From: Marsupella aquatica
Lineage: Eukaryota; Marchantiophyta
NCBI GenBank assembly: GCA_973895155.1
Contig: OZ316893.1
Location: 6,758,001 to 6,822,000 of the forward strand
Direction of reading: 5' to 3'
DNA length: 64,000 nt
Shown piece after piece: positions 12,022 to 24,970 of this stretch (positions are counted from its first letter, which is position 1; each line of letters opens with the position of its first letter). The notes under the pieces were generated by a model. The model worked only from the letters and a program-made list of their open reading frames with translations, was not told the origin of the DNA and made no database searches. A program made the translations under genes and the position numbers.

Positions 12022-12165
12022 AGATAGACTCTACAATTTAGCAGACTGCACAGAAAGTAAAATATATTTAGCATTTAAGGTACAAAGGCATTTAGATAGA
12101 CTCTACAATTTAGCAGACTGCACAGAAAGTAAAATATATTTAGCATTTAAGGTACAAAGGCATTT
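12022..12165. repeat. 72 bp perfect tandem duplication
   Basis: The unit starting agatagactctacaattt (12022-12093) is repeated immediately at 12094-12165 with no difference I can see. It lies 12 bp upstream of the start codon of the EDM2-like frame, so it may fall in its promoter or leader. Confidence 0.9.
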
Positions 12166-12780
12166 GCTACTGCAATGAATTGGAATGGCCACACAAGGAT
12201 GCAGAGCACACATACTTTTGGTATGTTGAGTCCACACACAAAACTGATCCCCTAATACAATTTCTCCACCAACACCTCAATTTTAATTGTGGCTATGATT
12301 CACCAAAGGAGATCTGCAACAACATTTCATGCATTTGAATCACATACAATAGTCGTGACATGTAAAACAGGCATTCTTCGAAGAGGATTGGTATGAAGCA
12401 GTGTCATAAGGGTTGAAATTTATACATCCTAAATAGGTTATGATAGTGGCTGAGACAAATAAGTGAGGCATAAATCATTTTGCATATTATCACATGGCCC
12501 ATTAATTCATTCAACGTTGCAATGTTCACCAGGTTAAAGCAGTCATGAAAGCAGTCTTTCAATAGAGACTTTTATGCGAGTTTGCTAGCCTCTTAAATTA
12601 GGATATTTTGCTTAGTGCAGGCATAATAGGATATAAGTTATGTACTGTTGACCCTAAACCCTGGACCCAAAATTGCTCATACATCAAAATTTTAAGTAAA
12701 TATCCTCTATGTTGAAGTCAGAGTGTTAAGCTATAGGTCAATGGTATCTGGTCTGTGCATGCGGTGTGACAAGTGGTCCT
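12166..12780. other. AT-rich spacer, no gene seen
   Basis: This is non-coding sequence between the tandem duplication and the Cys-rich frame. I see no open frame, RNA gene or inverted repeat worth naming. Confidence 0.3.
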
Positions 12781-13245
12781 CTAGAGCATGTGATCCAAAC
12801 ATGTGTAGACACCAAAGTCACCGGTGGTGGGGTCTGGGAGGGCAGGACAAGTGACATCACCAGGCACACTGCAGGATGGCGAGTGGTTCCAGATGATACA
12901 TTGTGCTCTGTGCAAAAATCGGCATCCAAGAGAACGGTCATCCAATTCTGGGCCAGAAGCCCTACAGGCAGGACAGTCATATTGGCAACTGTGTACACAC
13001 CCTTGGCACCTAATTTGTGGCGGGTCATGTACAAGAGACACAAATACCAAGGATGTCGGGAAGGGTACTGAAGCAGGTAGAGGCTGGCTGTAGTTGTTCC
13101 TGGAAACAACAGGGTACTCAAAGTACCATGCAGACTGGGCTGGAAGGATCCCAAGTCTGACATACTCAAGGCGCAACATCTCTGCCTTGCGTGCAAGTCG
13201 TACATGTTCAGCGTTGCGGGTCCTCACCATAAGTGTTGCTTTCAT
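12781..13245 (-). CDS. Cys-rich putative zinc-binding exon, unrecognised
   Basis: An open frame of 154 codons starts at an ATG at 13245. The N-terminal part is basic and helical (RNAEHVRLARKAEMLRLEYV). The C-terminal half has closely spaced cysteines: CQGCVHSCQYDCPAC, then C and LHRAQC, and later SC, TC and YTCLDHM. This pattern would suit a zinc-binding fold, and the frame is upstream of and on the same strand as the EDM2-like PHD, so it could be a first exon of that gene. Another minus-strand frame overlaps it (12738-13205), which weakens the case. I cannot name a family. Confidence 0.3.
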   Translation of the reverse strand: MKATLMVRTRNAEHVRLARKAEMLRLEYVRLGILPAQSAWYFEYPVVSRNNYSQPLPASVPFPTSLVFVSLVHDPPQIRCQGCVHSCQYDCPACRASGPELDDRSLGCRFLHRAQCIIWNHSPSCSVPGDVTCPALPDPTTGDFGVYTCLDHML

Positions 13246-15042
13246 TGTGATGTCCTCTGTTCACGTCCTTTGATGAGCAAGGTGAGCAGGAGGTCGACTT
13301 GCCTCGCCAACAGCAACCACCTAAACTAATCAGTTCCCACTCATTGTCTTGGTTCCAACTACAGGTCATAGTATACACATAGCATGAAACGTGCATAGTA
13401 CATATTTGATTCTGAGTTTATGAGTTTCCTAAGACAAAGAGCTTGGTGATAAACCCATATTCTCGACGGACATGTATATCAATCATATTAAACTCCTGTT
13501 TTTTCATCCAGAAAGACCGAAAGTCTCACCTTGCAGGTTGCAGCAGAGAGAAAATTCACTGGTTGTCGTGTTGTGCAAGTGAACCTCCACTGATGCCCCG
13601 GTGTAGCCCCTCAGATGCAGGTGACACTTACCAACTCCCAAGTTGCCTGGTCTAACAGAAAATGCTTAATATATCTTCAGAACTTTATAGAGCAAGTACA
13701 TGATCACATACTTCTGGATCTATTCATATTTGGAACTCTTGCCAACTACAACTCCCATTATGCACAAGCTCACATCAACAGAGAAAGATACAGAATGCAT
13801 ACTTACTATGGCTCTAAGCACCTTCACTACCTTGTTGAACCCAGTCCTGAAGTCTTTTCAGCGTGTTTGTTGTGCTGTCTCCTTTGGCACCCAACACCTT
13901 AGTCCTTGATGTAACAGAATGCGATTTTACAAGTTAGATGCTTTGGAACCTTCTATGGTCTTAGCTGAATTGATGTCATCGTAAGTGGTGAAAGACAAGG
14001 AAGACGAAAGCTGGTTGAAGAGCTGTGGACAACACACTAGCATGAAGTGCTTCAACCAATCCACTGCCAAACGGAACTCTTACACAGTCACATTCTTTTA
14101 GTAAACAAAAACTCAGTCAAACTTCAGAATCAAAGTACAGACTCTGAAGGACCAAAGGAGGATGTTGTGAGTTTCTCTGTTGTTTAATGTGTTACCCTTC
14201 TAGTTTCGAAGTTAGCAAATGCTGAATAATGTGTCTACCAGATCTTCGAAAAGAAGCCCACCACAATTAAGAACTTCGGTATCTGGGTCCACGTATCAGA
14301 GTCGTACAGGTTATCACAACATGTACAAGGAATATTGTGATACCACAAGAAACGGAGCTGCAGAGCAGATGTATGATGAGATGGCTTCTTGTCATAGAGT
14401 TCGGTTCCCTTGCATCCAGATCATGAAGACTACGACATTCCCTGTCTCTCTGTGCAAGCGAGAAAGTACCAAGCAGTTCCATGATTCAAAGATCAAGTTC
14501 CCCTTGACGTACTGCAAGATTCAACCTCCATTGCGAAAGCTAAAGACGACTTACAAGGCCACCAAGCCCAACACAATTGTTTGAGTAGTGCGGGTGCAGG
14601 TTCCCAATTTTGAGACAATTTGGCTCATTTTATGTCCCGAGGGAATCCTGGAGTTTATGTATTGAGTTTCTAGGTGAAGATGCTTAATATAAGGAAATTC
14701 AATTATCACTTCGTTCCCAACTTCTATTAATTGAAAATACACAAGCTGGAAGCAAGAAGACAAGCCACAATCTAGCATCTTAGCCAAACACAATCGTCCC
14801 GACAAAGCAAAACTCAGCTGGACAGAAGTCACTCGGATCCACAAAAAATTGAAGATTCACCTCCAAGCCGGAGGCTGATCACTTCAGTACAGCAGCTTCT
14901 AGACGGAACAAACTCTGCTCAGCCCCACAGAAACACAAATGTTAAGGCTCCAAGTCAGAGCTCACAAACAGAAACTCAGATAAATAACATTCAAAATCTG
15001 TCCAGGTTTGTGCAAAGTGTACATATTCATTCTTCTGGAATG

Positions 15043-16738
15043 AACACGCAATGCATACATCACCTAGACACAGTCATTATAAATCATTGGGCGATTGGGG
15101 ACCACTAAGCAGGTGTGTTCCTATTTCGAGGCTACAAGAAAGGATAGAGTGACACCAAACTCAAGAGTACACCAAAAGAAAAACAGCAAGAACCAAAGTC
15201 AATCATGTGTGGATAAACTGCACATGGGAAGTTCCCCTGAAGAAGCATCAGTTGCTAACATTGTCACCCGAACCACACCTAGTTTATTACCTCAATGTCT
15301 TCAGCCTCAATATCCAATCCTCAGCCCCCTGGTGCTTCCGTGTTTGTTCTGAAAATTTCTGTGATGAAATAATTATTCAATACATTCAATAGGAGTTCAG
15401 ACAATCTGAAGAGGACTTTGGACTTGAATGGGGGACAGCGTGGCCATATAGTTATCCTTGTGGCCTTCAGCTACGTGTCTCACGCTGAATTTCACTTTCC
15501 AGTTTCGAGAGTTGTGAAGGTCTAGTTTTAGTAACTTCCTCCTGACTCGACTTGGGAGCATTCTCTGTATTTGCTAGCTTGTAGTTAGCTTTGACTCCTT
15601 TCAGCTTAGTTGACGACCCTCTTGAGATATTAACAATTAGAACAAACACAAGTTGTCAAGACAGATTCCACCGGAGCAAAAAGTCCAAAACCAGGTGAAT
15701 GAAAACCTAAGGAGAGTCCATAAGAACGAAAGTAGGAAGGCAGGCGCACGGGCCACCGAGAAAAGTAAAGGATGCATGTCATTAGTGGGGAGGGATCTTA
15801 GCAAAAGCAGGGGAAAGCAAGGGAACTTGCGGCTAAAATCAGCTGAAAGATGCATGTGATTAGTGGGAGGGATCTTAGCAAAAACAAGGGAAAGCAAGGG
15901 AACTTGCGGCTAAAATCAGCTGAAAGATGCACAGTTCCTAGAAATGTAGTGAACCTTAAGGTCGTCTGTTCACCCCCCCACCCCATCGCCGGGCACAAGG
16001 CATGTTCTGATATAGGGAGGAGCAAAACAATCATGTCAAGCAAGAAGTGTGGAGAGACCAATCTGTAAGCAAAAATAGGGGAGAACATACATACATCAGC
16101 AGCAACAGGAAACAAGAAAGATGAGTTCAGAAAGCATCTTAGGGTCGGGGACATCACTGCAACACCGGGACTTAGGATATGACTTGTTCTTAATCTGTTG
16201 ATAGCATCCGGTAGGCCGGCAACCCATGGCAAAAGGGCAGAGCAGCAATAACAGTTTGAATCTGACGGATGAAGCTCCAGGCAAATGAGCTCCAGGCGAT
16301 TGGGTGCATGATTGAGCAGGCGATTGTAACAGCAGGCACCAGGTAATTTAAAGGAAGCAACATTCGGCAATGGACCTAGGCAGCTCACAAATTTTGCTTA
16401 GCAGCGATGTCACTAGACCCTAAACACGCAATGCATACATCACCTAGACAACTATACTTGCAGTCACGAGGTGAGTCCGCGTCGATAGGGGATTGCAGCC
16501 TTACCTGTGCCGATGTAGCACCAAGCCGCCCTAACTGAAGCTGCGTAGCAATCCGCAGCAATCGCTCAATGCAAAACAAGTCCCCGGTTGGCCTTGCAGC
16601 CCGATCATCCACCTTCAACCCTGCCACCAAGCAATGAGCTCTCCGCTGTTGCTCACCCTAAACCTTCAACACTCCCGCAAAGTTGTGTCTACCCGCAAGA
16701 TTGGGTGCGTGATTGATTCGGCGATTGTAACAACAGGC
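15043..16738. repeat. Dispersed direct repeats
   Basis: A 28 bp string starting aacacgcaatgcatacat occurs at 15043-15070 and again at 16423-16450. A second imperfect pair, about 40 bp beginning gattgggtgc and ending gcgattgtaacaacaggc, occurs near 16298-16337 and 16699-16738. The spacing is irregular and the parent element is unknown. Confidence 0.65.
15771..15925. repeat. Tandem repeat, 2 copies of about 78 bp
   Basis: The unit starts gatgcatgt and contains agggatcttagcaaaa. The copies at 15771-15848 and 15849-15925 differ by a few substitutions and one base. A third copy begins (gatgca) and stops. Confidence 0.85.
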
Positions 16739-18684
16739 AGCCGCAATCGGTCGCAGGTCATGGATACACAAGCTCCAATGTGCTCCCTTTAGCTGAAACA
16801 ATACCAGTTGTCGCTCACCACCAACACTTTCAGCAACAACACATATTTGTTGTAGTCCGCACCTTAAACCTTAGCCATGGGGTGGTCAATCAAGTTCCGC
16901 AATGCCTAAAACACCGACCACCTGACTTACATGAAATGTGCACACAGCTAAGCTCACCTGCAGCTCACGCCAACCACATTGGGACAATTGAAGTGAATAC
17001 TGCCATAGCTGAACTCGACTCCTCGTGACTCTTTCGCGCCTCCGTAGACTGCCTTACTCACAGTGCCCAACGCAAAAAAAGGCCCGGTCAATGTTGCAGC
17101 CACGATGATCCACCTCACGCTAGATAGTTGGCCTTCAAGATCACTCCCCACTTTCTTGCAGCTCCCCGGCCCTCCACAGCTCCTCGTCCATGGCAGTGCT
17201 GCAAATCAATAAGCTCTTGGTTGTAGCTCCTCAGTTGTCGGTCACAGCTGCAACAACAGAAGCTCGTAACCTTACGATGGAAACCCGGAAAAAGCACCTT
17301 CCTGCTTGCCAAAGAGCGACACTGTCAACACTCAACGAACGACACTTTGACTCAGTTTCTCCGAATAGTTTTGGAAACAATTCGTAGACTGAGAACGAGG
17401 AATAGGGTTGTGGTATGCATTGGACAAGAAGTCAGTGAGTGAGGTAGTCGACTCTCGGCCACAAAGAGCAGAAGACAAATCAGACGAGCATGAAGACCCC
17501 GACAACAATGACATATCCAGACGACGAGCAGGGACTTACGCAATAAAGTCTAGCCTTGATCAAGCACTGCTATTGCACCTGCCTGCCATCACCATCTCTC
17601 AAGCGAGAGTGAAGTCCGTAAAGCTCCTTGCACAAAACCCTTCACAAAACCTTCAGGCACGATGAATGTCCCCGGCCGACAGCAGAATGGACAAGCTAGT
17701 TTTTCCCTAAACCGAGTTCCCGCGCACATTCAACTCAACTTTGCACTCTGCTGCCGTGTTAAACAAAACCCGCGCACCCTAAACTTGTGTCCAAAGGCAC
17801 ACTCACGCACATTGAAGTGGAGACATTGAAAGCACAAAAGAGACACAAAAGTCTATGATTTGCCTAATTAGTTTTTTCCTTTGAAACCAAAGGACTTACG
17901 CAATAGTTATATGTGGGGTGAGTGGTTAGTCACAACTTTGAACCACCCCCTTTGGTGAAAATGTGGCCAAATAGTCAGGTATATATGACCCCACATTACC
18001 ATTATGATAAGTACACTTTTTTAGGGTTGGGGTAGTGAAGAGCTGATCATATATATTTAAGTTGGACATTTAAGTTGGACTTATATTGAACATGAACCAT
18101 GCATTGGTTGTCATATATGAAGGGGGCATGGGAAACATGAAGGTTTATGGGGCATGGCAATAAGTAAACCCAACCTAGCTACATGTGAGGCTGAAATTGG
18201 GTGATAATTAAGCACCTTTTTGGCACGACCAGAAGACGGCGATAGAAAAATTAGAGATTGACTACAAAAAGCATTAAGTTAGGTTAGCAAGCTTTGACAA
18301 ATCCTTTGTGCAGTTGAATGGGGCTGGGGCGCGCTTCATGGTGTCTAAATGGGGGCAGGAATAATGATGGAATACTCAGTAATGGTTTCAAATGGTATGA
18401 CCTGACTATAATTAAATCTATGTGGGATGACATATGGTGTATCCAAAATCATATGTATTGGGTTAGATCCCATACTTTAAGGTTGAAGGGCTCAAATGTT
18501 GTGCTCTCATAAGTTGTACTCTAATGTAGAGTCGCTTGTATGACTTCAACCTAATTGCCTTAACTGAGTTATAGTTACAACTTCCCTAAAAGTTGTAAAC
18601 ATGACTCCTCAAAACTTCACCAAAACTCAGTCAAGAAGGTGTGACTAACATGACACCAACAACTTTGGAGTCGCTGTTTCATGA

Positions 18685-20547
18685 AGGTCTCGGACAAGTC
18701 ACGTTCTTTGTGGTCTCAGAAAGGGTGGGTTTCTTCTAGTGATTGAGGAGGATGATGATGAGGTGGCTACTGCACATGCTGCTGCACGTATAGCAACACT
18801 TTCCAGCAACGTGGATCATCAACCAGAGGTGGTACAACGGCTCCAAGCAGCCCATGGACCTTTGGTGGCTGCATTGCGCAAATTTGAGGATCTTGGGCAG
18901 CACAATGGCCAACCAATAGCCCCAATCTTGAGCGCACCAGTTACATGGACTCCTCCTTCAGATGGCCTTACATTGCTTGAGCTTTTTGGTGGCATTTCTA
19001 CAGGCCTGGAAGCTCTCCTACAGTCTGGTATGGTGGTGAAGCAGTACATCTATGTGGATATTGATCCAGGTGCAAGGCAAGTGTCTGAATCCCGTCTGCT
19101 GGAATTTTCAGAGCGATTTCCCCAGCAGTTTCCACACAGTGCATGGAAGTCTGCATTTTCTTTCTTTCCTCCAGATATCCAGCTTGTCCAGCACCGGCAC
19201 TTAACCCTTCTTGGCTCCCTTGATTTGATCATAGCTGGTTGGGAATGCCAAGGGTTGTCAGCTGCTGGTCACGGTGCTGGACTGCATGATTCTCGTTCTG
19301 GCCTTTTCACAGCATTGGTTCAGATTCTCACCTGGGCTCAATCCCTTCATCCTGCTATTGGTTATATCATTGAGAATACTCCATCTCAGTTTGACCAGCG
19401 TCCACAGGTCAAAGAGGATTTCAGTGTGGTCCAACACCACTTGGGACCACCCCTTCTCATTGATGCCGTGCATTGTGGTTCTTATGCACATCGTCTTCGT
19501 AACTTTTGGACTAACCTTGCACCACCTTCCTTGTTGGAGTTAGCTCTTCACCACACATCCAGGGACACTAACCTCACAGTGGACCAGATTTTGGATCCTG
19601 ACAGCTCTTGCCAACCAATTACACGGCAAGAGCCAGCACCTTGGTATCCAGCCAATACCATTGGACAGCCCCGTGCTGCTTGGCCTACATTTGTATCCTT
19701 TCCAGGTGCACATGCCTTTCAGGGTGATGGTCCTGGCCTGGTTTATCGACATTCTACCGGTACTTGGGATGAACCTAGTCCTGAGGAGAGAGAACGGGCT
19801 ATGGGCTTCCAATCCGGTACTACAGGTCACACCCAGATCACCAGGCTGGCCAGGAATGCTTTACTTGGCAGGGTAATGGATCTTAATGCTCTCACTTGGC
19901 TTCTGGTCACTTGCATCCTTTTTCAGATGTACATTCATCCAGCATCTGGAGTTCCAGCTCTACCACTCCATGGTGCTGCTACATGGCATCCCGACCAGGT
20001 GCACTTACCTCTATTCAACACTCACCGCTTCAGTCCAAGTGTTGGGGGGGAGGAGGTCCCTTGTAATGTGGCTGATATTATTTCTGAGTTTCATGGTGTG
20101 GACCAATCCAGATCAGCAGGTACAACAGGCCTTGGAGAGGCCTCATCACCTTATCAGCAGCATGCTAGCAGCTTGGACAGTGGAGAGGCTAGCACTTCTG
20201 GCTCTTCAAGTACGAGTACATCAGGTCCTATTCCTAGTGTTGCCAACTACACATTCATCATGGGCAACCACCTGAGTAAAAGACAGAAGGACCAGCTGCT
20301 GAATTTGCTCCTCAAGCATGAGAATGTGTTTGCTTTCTCTATGAAGGACTTGGGTACGTGCAAGACTATGCAGTTCTCCATTGAGTTGGCTGATGAAACA
20401 CCTATCTTCAGGCGGAGACACCGTTTGAGTAAGCATGAGTGGTAGCTGGTGGATGAGAGGTGCCAAGAGTTATATGAAGCTGGCCTTATTTAGCCATCTA
20501 CATCAGATTTTGCAGCAGCTACAGTGATGCCAGCAAAGAAGGATTCC
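18685..20547 (+). pseudogene. Element B, part 1: C5-cytosine methyltransferase fused ahead of reverse transcriptase
   Basis: This is the 5' part of a Ty3/gypsy-type polyprotein encoding a DNA cytosine-5 methyltransferase. Numbering from the GTG at 18739: motif I LLELFGGISTG (79-89); motif IV with the catalytic Cys in AGWECQGLS (Cys170, ECQ instead of the usual PCQ); GLHDSRSGLF (181-190); motif VI as IENT (211-214); motif VIII HRLRNFWTNLAP (251-262); a target-recognition-sized stretch; then SPEERERAMGF and ARNALLGRV for motifs IX-X (347-380). The motif order and FWTNL suggest a DNMT3-like enzyme. After a Ser-rich linker the frame continues into reverse transcriptase (LLLKHENVFAFSMKDLGTCK, then FRRRHRLSKHEW). 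Two in-frame TAG codons follow, 20443 and 20491, both at expected CAG (Gln). gag and protease are not seen, so the 5' end is missing or unrecognised. It is interrupted at 20547 by a family A element. Confidence 0.88.
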
Positions 20548-20662
20548 TGTGATGCCTAGACAGGAATCACTCTTCCGGTTAAGTGGGTAAAGCAGGAAGG
20601 CACCCTAGGAACACCTTAGTATAGTGACAAAACAAGGAAAATATAAACAATTAGGGGCAACC

Positions 20663-23600
20663 ATGGAACCCGGGCAGAGGCCGGAGGTAAGGCTGAGGGT
20701 GAAAACCCGATTAGGGTTAGGGCGCGTTAAGCGTCGGCGGCTAGGAAGGATCAACGGGAAGAAGGACCGGCAGAGGAGAGGGGTAAGGAGCGCTTGCAGG
20801 AGATGGTGGCTCATTTGCGAGCACGAACTAGGCAGACGACTACGGGAGGCCAACTACTGTCAGCTGCTTAGGCAAGCACTCAGGGAGAGAGTAGATACCG
20901 ACGATCGACCTAAGGAGGGTATGAGCAACGTCAATCAAGCAGCACATTTCTGGGGATGCCTGTTCGAACGGGCAACTGAGTACATCAAGACTTACGAGGA
21001 CGAGGAGTCAGAAAGGGCAGCTCGAGAACGGCAGGAGCTCGCTCGATTGTGGGAGCTGCAGAAGACGGCTTTCTTAGGAGGCGAACTCATCAAGGACGAG
21101 TTCCTGTGGACGCCTACTTCCAATCAACTCGACGATCTTCTGTTTTGCAAAGACAGCGTCGTCGGCATCCGAGAGGCCATCAAGAACTGCAACGACATAC
21201 ACTGGGAATTAAAGGGTAGCACGGAAAGGTGGACCCAGGCAACGGTGCTAGGAGAAACCTCCACGGCAGCAGAGATGAAGAGGAAGGGAGCCGTCAACGA
21301 TGAAGCCACCCCGGCAAAAAGAACGAGGTCGGCGGCACCAAAGAAGCCAGCCGAGCAGCAGAGCAGGAGGCAGGGAGAAGCCGAAGAGGAGGAGGTCGAT
21401 CCCATCAAGGCCATTCCAACCAGGGATGACACCTGGAAGGGCTGGGCGGCAACCCTACCGGTGGAGGTGCAACTACATTTTTCACGGGAGGAGGATGCAT
21501 GCTTTACGGCCATGCAGACCAAGAAGTACCAAGGCTTCATGGCCGGATCCGGCTTGGAGGCCTTTGTAAGATTACCATGGCTGAAGCCGGAGGTACCGGA
21601 GTCAGACCTATTAGAATTCGTGGGGTCATGGGAACCCGAGACCAATTGCACGAGGATATATGGGAAGGATTTCTATCTTACTCCCAAGGTGATTGCCGAA
21701 GTGTTTGGCTTGCCGATGGGCAATAAGACCAAAGTTGATACCAGGAAGACCTTGCCTGACAAGGAGTTCCGGTCGTTCCCCGGGCCATCAACGAAGAATG
21801 GCTTCTTCCAGAACACCTGCACCAACCCGCACATAGGAGAGATGATCGACTTCTTGCGGGTGACCATGCATTGTAACTTGCCGAGGGCAGAGATCGGCAA
21901 GGCACAGGTCTATCTAGCAGAAAGGCCAGACCCAAGCCGGGACTACAACGGGTACCTCCTCAACCAATTGAAGAAGATCTTAAAGGAGGAGCAGCAGGTA
22001 ATCGGCATGGGGAGCGTGTCGCGGCTTGGCTATCACATGCCGCTGTTGTGCCGGTATGCCAGAGGTCAGACTTTTGCCCCGGTACTTCCCCTGCAGGTAA
22101 GGGCACCCGAGGAAGCTCCAACGCCGAGGCCGTTGGCTGAGAAGCCTCAACCACCTGTTAGTCCTACGATCGAGCAGGTGTTTAGGCCCAGGAAGGAAGA
22201 CTTGCCGATGCAGCAACCAGGCATGCAGAGTCTGCTGAAACTATTGGAGAAAGAAAAGAAATCGGCATCGGCAACAACAACGGCAACGGCAACAATGCAG
22301 GACACTACTACAGAGGTAGGCCTACACCGGCTCACAAGAGAAAACCCCTTTGTTGGAGACAAGGAGAGAATCAGGCCGGAATCCAAGCCAGGTGTTCGAA
22401 TGTACGTGGGAACCTCAAGCTCCGAATCTGAGGCAGAATTGCCTGAAGCTCCTACCGACGAAGAGGAGAGGGAGAAGCTGGATGTCCAAGAGGTAGAGGA
22501 GGCAGTGGAGGACTGCAGCCATGATAATTCCGGCTATGGGTCGGACCATCACGTTCCAGGAGTAAGGACCTGTGGCCGGTTTGTCCCCACACTTCCAAGG
22601 GTAGTGCGAGGGGACCCCAACCAGCAGAGTAGCCCTGAGTCTCCCCCACCAGATGTTGCTCCCCCGAGCTTCGACGGCATAAAACAGACGGTGCAGGAAT
22701 TTCAGGAGTGAATCAAGCAGGAGGAAGAGGCCGCCCTGGCTAAGGAAAAGGATTTACCAGGAGGAGATTGGCCGGAGGACATCAGGCGGCTAGCCGAAAA
22801 AGGAAGCAAACCTCTAGCCACGATTGAAGAGATCCGCAGGACGGCTTGGGAGCAGAGGCCACGATGGGCGATGCCGATCACTTCTACTTACTCCACCTAC
22901 GCTAAGAATAGAGCCATGGAGTATGGTGAGATGTGTGGGGAACTTGCGCTCGGCATCTTTGGAGAGGAGTTGGAGATAGGACCCTTTTTCCATAGGGAGC
23001 AGTTGGAGAAGCACCAATTAGAAGAAGCGGTGGCTTTAGAGAGAAGCAAGAAGGACGAGGTCATTCGGCGGCTTAGGAGGATGGGAGCCGAGATTGAAGA
23101 TCTAAGGGCGGCCAAGAAAGCCCAAGATGAACTGCGGATTAAACGACATGAGCTGAACATCATGCAGGGGCAGTTGGACGCCGCGCAGGCTGATAATCAG
23201 AATATCAAGGATAAACTGACTCAGACGCAGGAAGAGTTGGCCGACACGATCAAAGAGAGGGAGAAGTGGAAGCAAGAGCTGAAGAATACAGAGGAGGCCC
23301 ACATAACAGCCAACAGTCGGGCCATGGCGGAGACCCAAAGAAAGGAATGGGCGTTGAAAGGGGAGCTCGAGAAAATCCGCGGAGCCCTTGAGCTGAAGGA
23401 GGTCGAGTTAGGGAAATCCTATCAAGGGATTATGGCGCTACAGCAGGAGCTTGCGTCCCTGACGGCCAGCTTCAAGGCCGACCTAAGGGAGAAGGACGAG
23501 ATGCTCGAACAGACTTACGCCAAGATGAACCAGATGGAGTCTGTCATCATTGCAGAGCTCGACAAGGAGCTAAGAGCAACCTAGGAGGAGAGGGCTACCT

Positions 23601-24262
23601 TGAAGAAGGAATTGGAGGAAGCCCACAGGGAGCAGGAGGAGGCCAAAAACGAGCTGGAGGGGGCACGTAAGGACCTGGATGAAACCCAAGAGGAGTTGGA
23701 GGAAATCACGAGGAAGATGGAGAACCTACAGCGGCGGGCCGACAACCAAACAGAGCGGCTGAAGAAACAAGCCGCAGTATTTAAATGCTTAGCTGCAGCA
23801 GGTCCATCTCCCGTTGGGACAAACCAGTTACCAGGGGTGGTAATTGCCGAAGGACAAGCCGCGTCAACTGCACCAGTGCCGGAAGTAAGTGGGAAGGGGA
23901 AGGGACCAGCTGCCGAGCCACCAACGAAGAAGAAGCGGAAACCTCCAGGGTCAAGGAGTAATACGACTTCACAGGCCGTGGTGATCAAGGAGGTAGACCC
24001 AGCACCGACCCCAGACAGGGTCACGGCTAAGGATCCAACTACCCTAGGGGAAGGGGAGGCCGAAGCCGAGGGAGTGGCTGAGGCCAAAGCCGTGGGTATT
24101 GCCGAGGCCGGTGTCGAGGCTGAAGCCGAAGGTGGACCCAGTCAGGCCGATGGAGAGTTGACTCGGTCAAGGGCAGGTAATCTGTCAGTAGGCGGGCCAA
24201 CGGCAGTGGCTGAGGAGGAAGTGTTGGGGGCGTCCATTGAGGATCCACCACCGGTGTCGTGA
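20663..24262 (+). pseudogene. LTR-encoded ORF (about 1200 codons) with conserved domain and long coiled coil, two stops
   Basis: A single frame runs from ATG 20663 (context aaccATGG) to TGA 24260. It is broken by TGA at 22709 and TAG at 23582. The solo LTR at 37056 has CGA and CGG at these places, so the ancestral frame was open. The N-terminus is very basic (RVKTRLGLGRVKRRRLGR). A middle part contains AARERQELARLWELQKTAFL and a globular block (YGKDFYLTPKVIAEVFGLPM, then MIDFLRVTMHCNLPRAEIG) that resembles plant transposon or plant-mobile-domain proteins, by my impression only. After an acidic region comes a coiled coil of some 250 residues (EEAVALERSKKDEVIRRLRR and onward), then an Ala/Glu-rich tail. 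No enzymatic motif is visible. The function is unknown. A structural or accessory role seems plausible. Confidence 0.75.
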
Positions 24263-24970
24263 CGGTGCAAGGGCGCCGTTCCTTTTAGGGAGGGCGGACG
24301 TGGAGGGAGGAGGCGTGAGTGGGCAGGGCGGGCGCGGATCTCCACGTTTAGGATTAGGATCAGAACCAGGAGCGGCCCTGACACTTAGCTTAGTGGGATT
24401 GCGGTCCCACTGGTAGGAGCAACACTTGTGCTCCTGCCTTGCTGTACATAGGTAGATTTGGGCAAGTAGATTACTGTTAAGTAGATTAGGCTTACGATGC
24501 AAAGAATGGCGGATCCACTACCAGGATAAGTACCTGGGCAGCGGGGAGCTCAGGGCCTCTTCTTTAGCAAGTTTTTAGTTTGCACCAGCCGGGCTGGGAT
24601 CAAGTAGTACGAGAAGCTCTCGGTTAGTCATACAGTGACCCTTGTGTATATTCATGTTTCCTCATGCCTAAGAGCTGAATAGAGTTGGCCTCACGGCTTA
24701 GTTCGCAGAACTTGTGTATGAGATGTACTGTTTGTATGACAAGTGCATGGTATGACTCAGTCAGAATGAGTCATTTTGCTATTTGTGTGTCGCATTAACT
24801 TGTGTGAAGAGTGCCCACATCAACAGAAGGAAGGAAAGTAAGCAGGGGAGTGAGAGTTGGATGTGTCGAGCTGAGAGAGGTCTTAGCGGCTTAACCAAGC
24901 CTATTGGGGATCATTCCGGCGGCGGAATCCAAACATACCTAACAGGAAGACAGGGGAAGACAGGGGAAGG

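Larger units (their letters stand above)
13246..18684. other. 5.4 kb gene-poor stretch
   Basis: I recognise no protein or RNA gene here. Short open frames (for example 14219-14584 plus) have no familiar motifs. The interval holds a tandem repeat at 15771-15925 and several scattered direct repeats (see 15043-16738), which points to old transposon debris. The right end of the CACTA element, expected to finish in TAGTG, should lie somewhere here. I found several TAGTG strings (for example near 14585 and 18033) but cannot choose one, because the left terminus is outside the window. Confidence 0.35.

Noticed and set aside
12738-13205. Second minus-strand frame overlapping the Cys-rich exon
   Set aside because: It has no recognisable motif. 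The alternative frame has the zinc-binding-like pattern and better continuity with its neighbours.
13246-18684. Right terminus of the CACTA element at one of the TAGTG strings
   Set aside because: TAGTG occurs by chance several times. Without the left terminus and a 3 bp duplication none can be chosen.
18739-20445. A host DNMT3-like or DRM gene
   Set aside because: The frame runs straight into reverse transcriptase, and its continuation is found in phase after each nested insertion. A host gene would not show this.
21124-21651. Minus-strand frames inside the family A LTRs (for example 175 codons at 21124-21651, 168 codons at 23581-24087)
   Set aside because: They recur only because the LTR is repeated, are antisense to the long plus-strand ORF and have Ser-rich composition typical of shadow frames.
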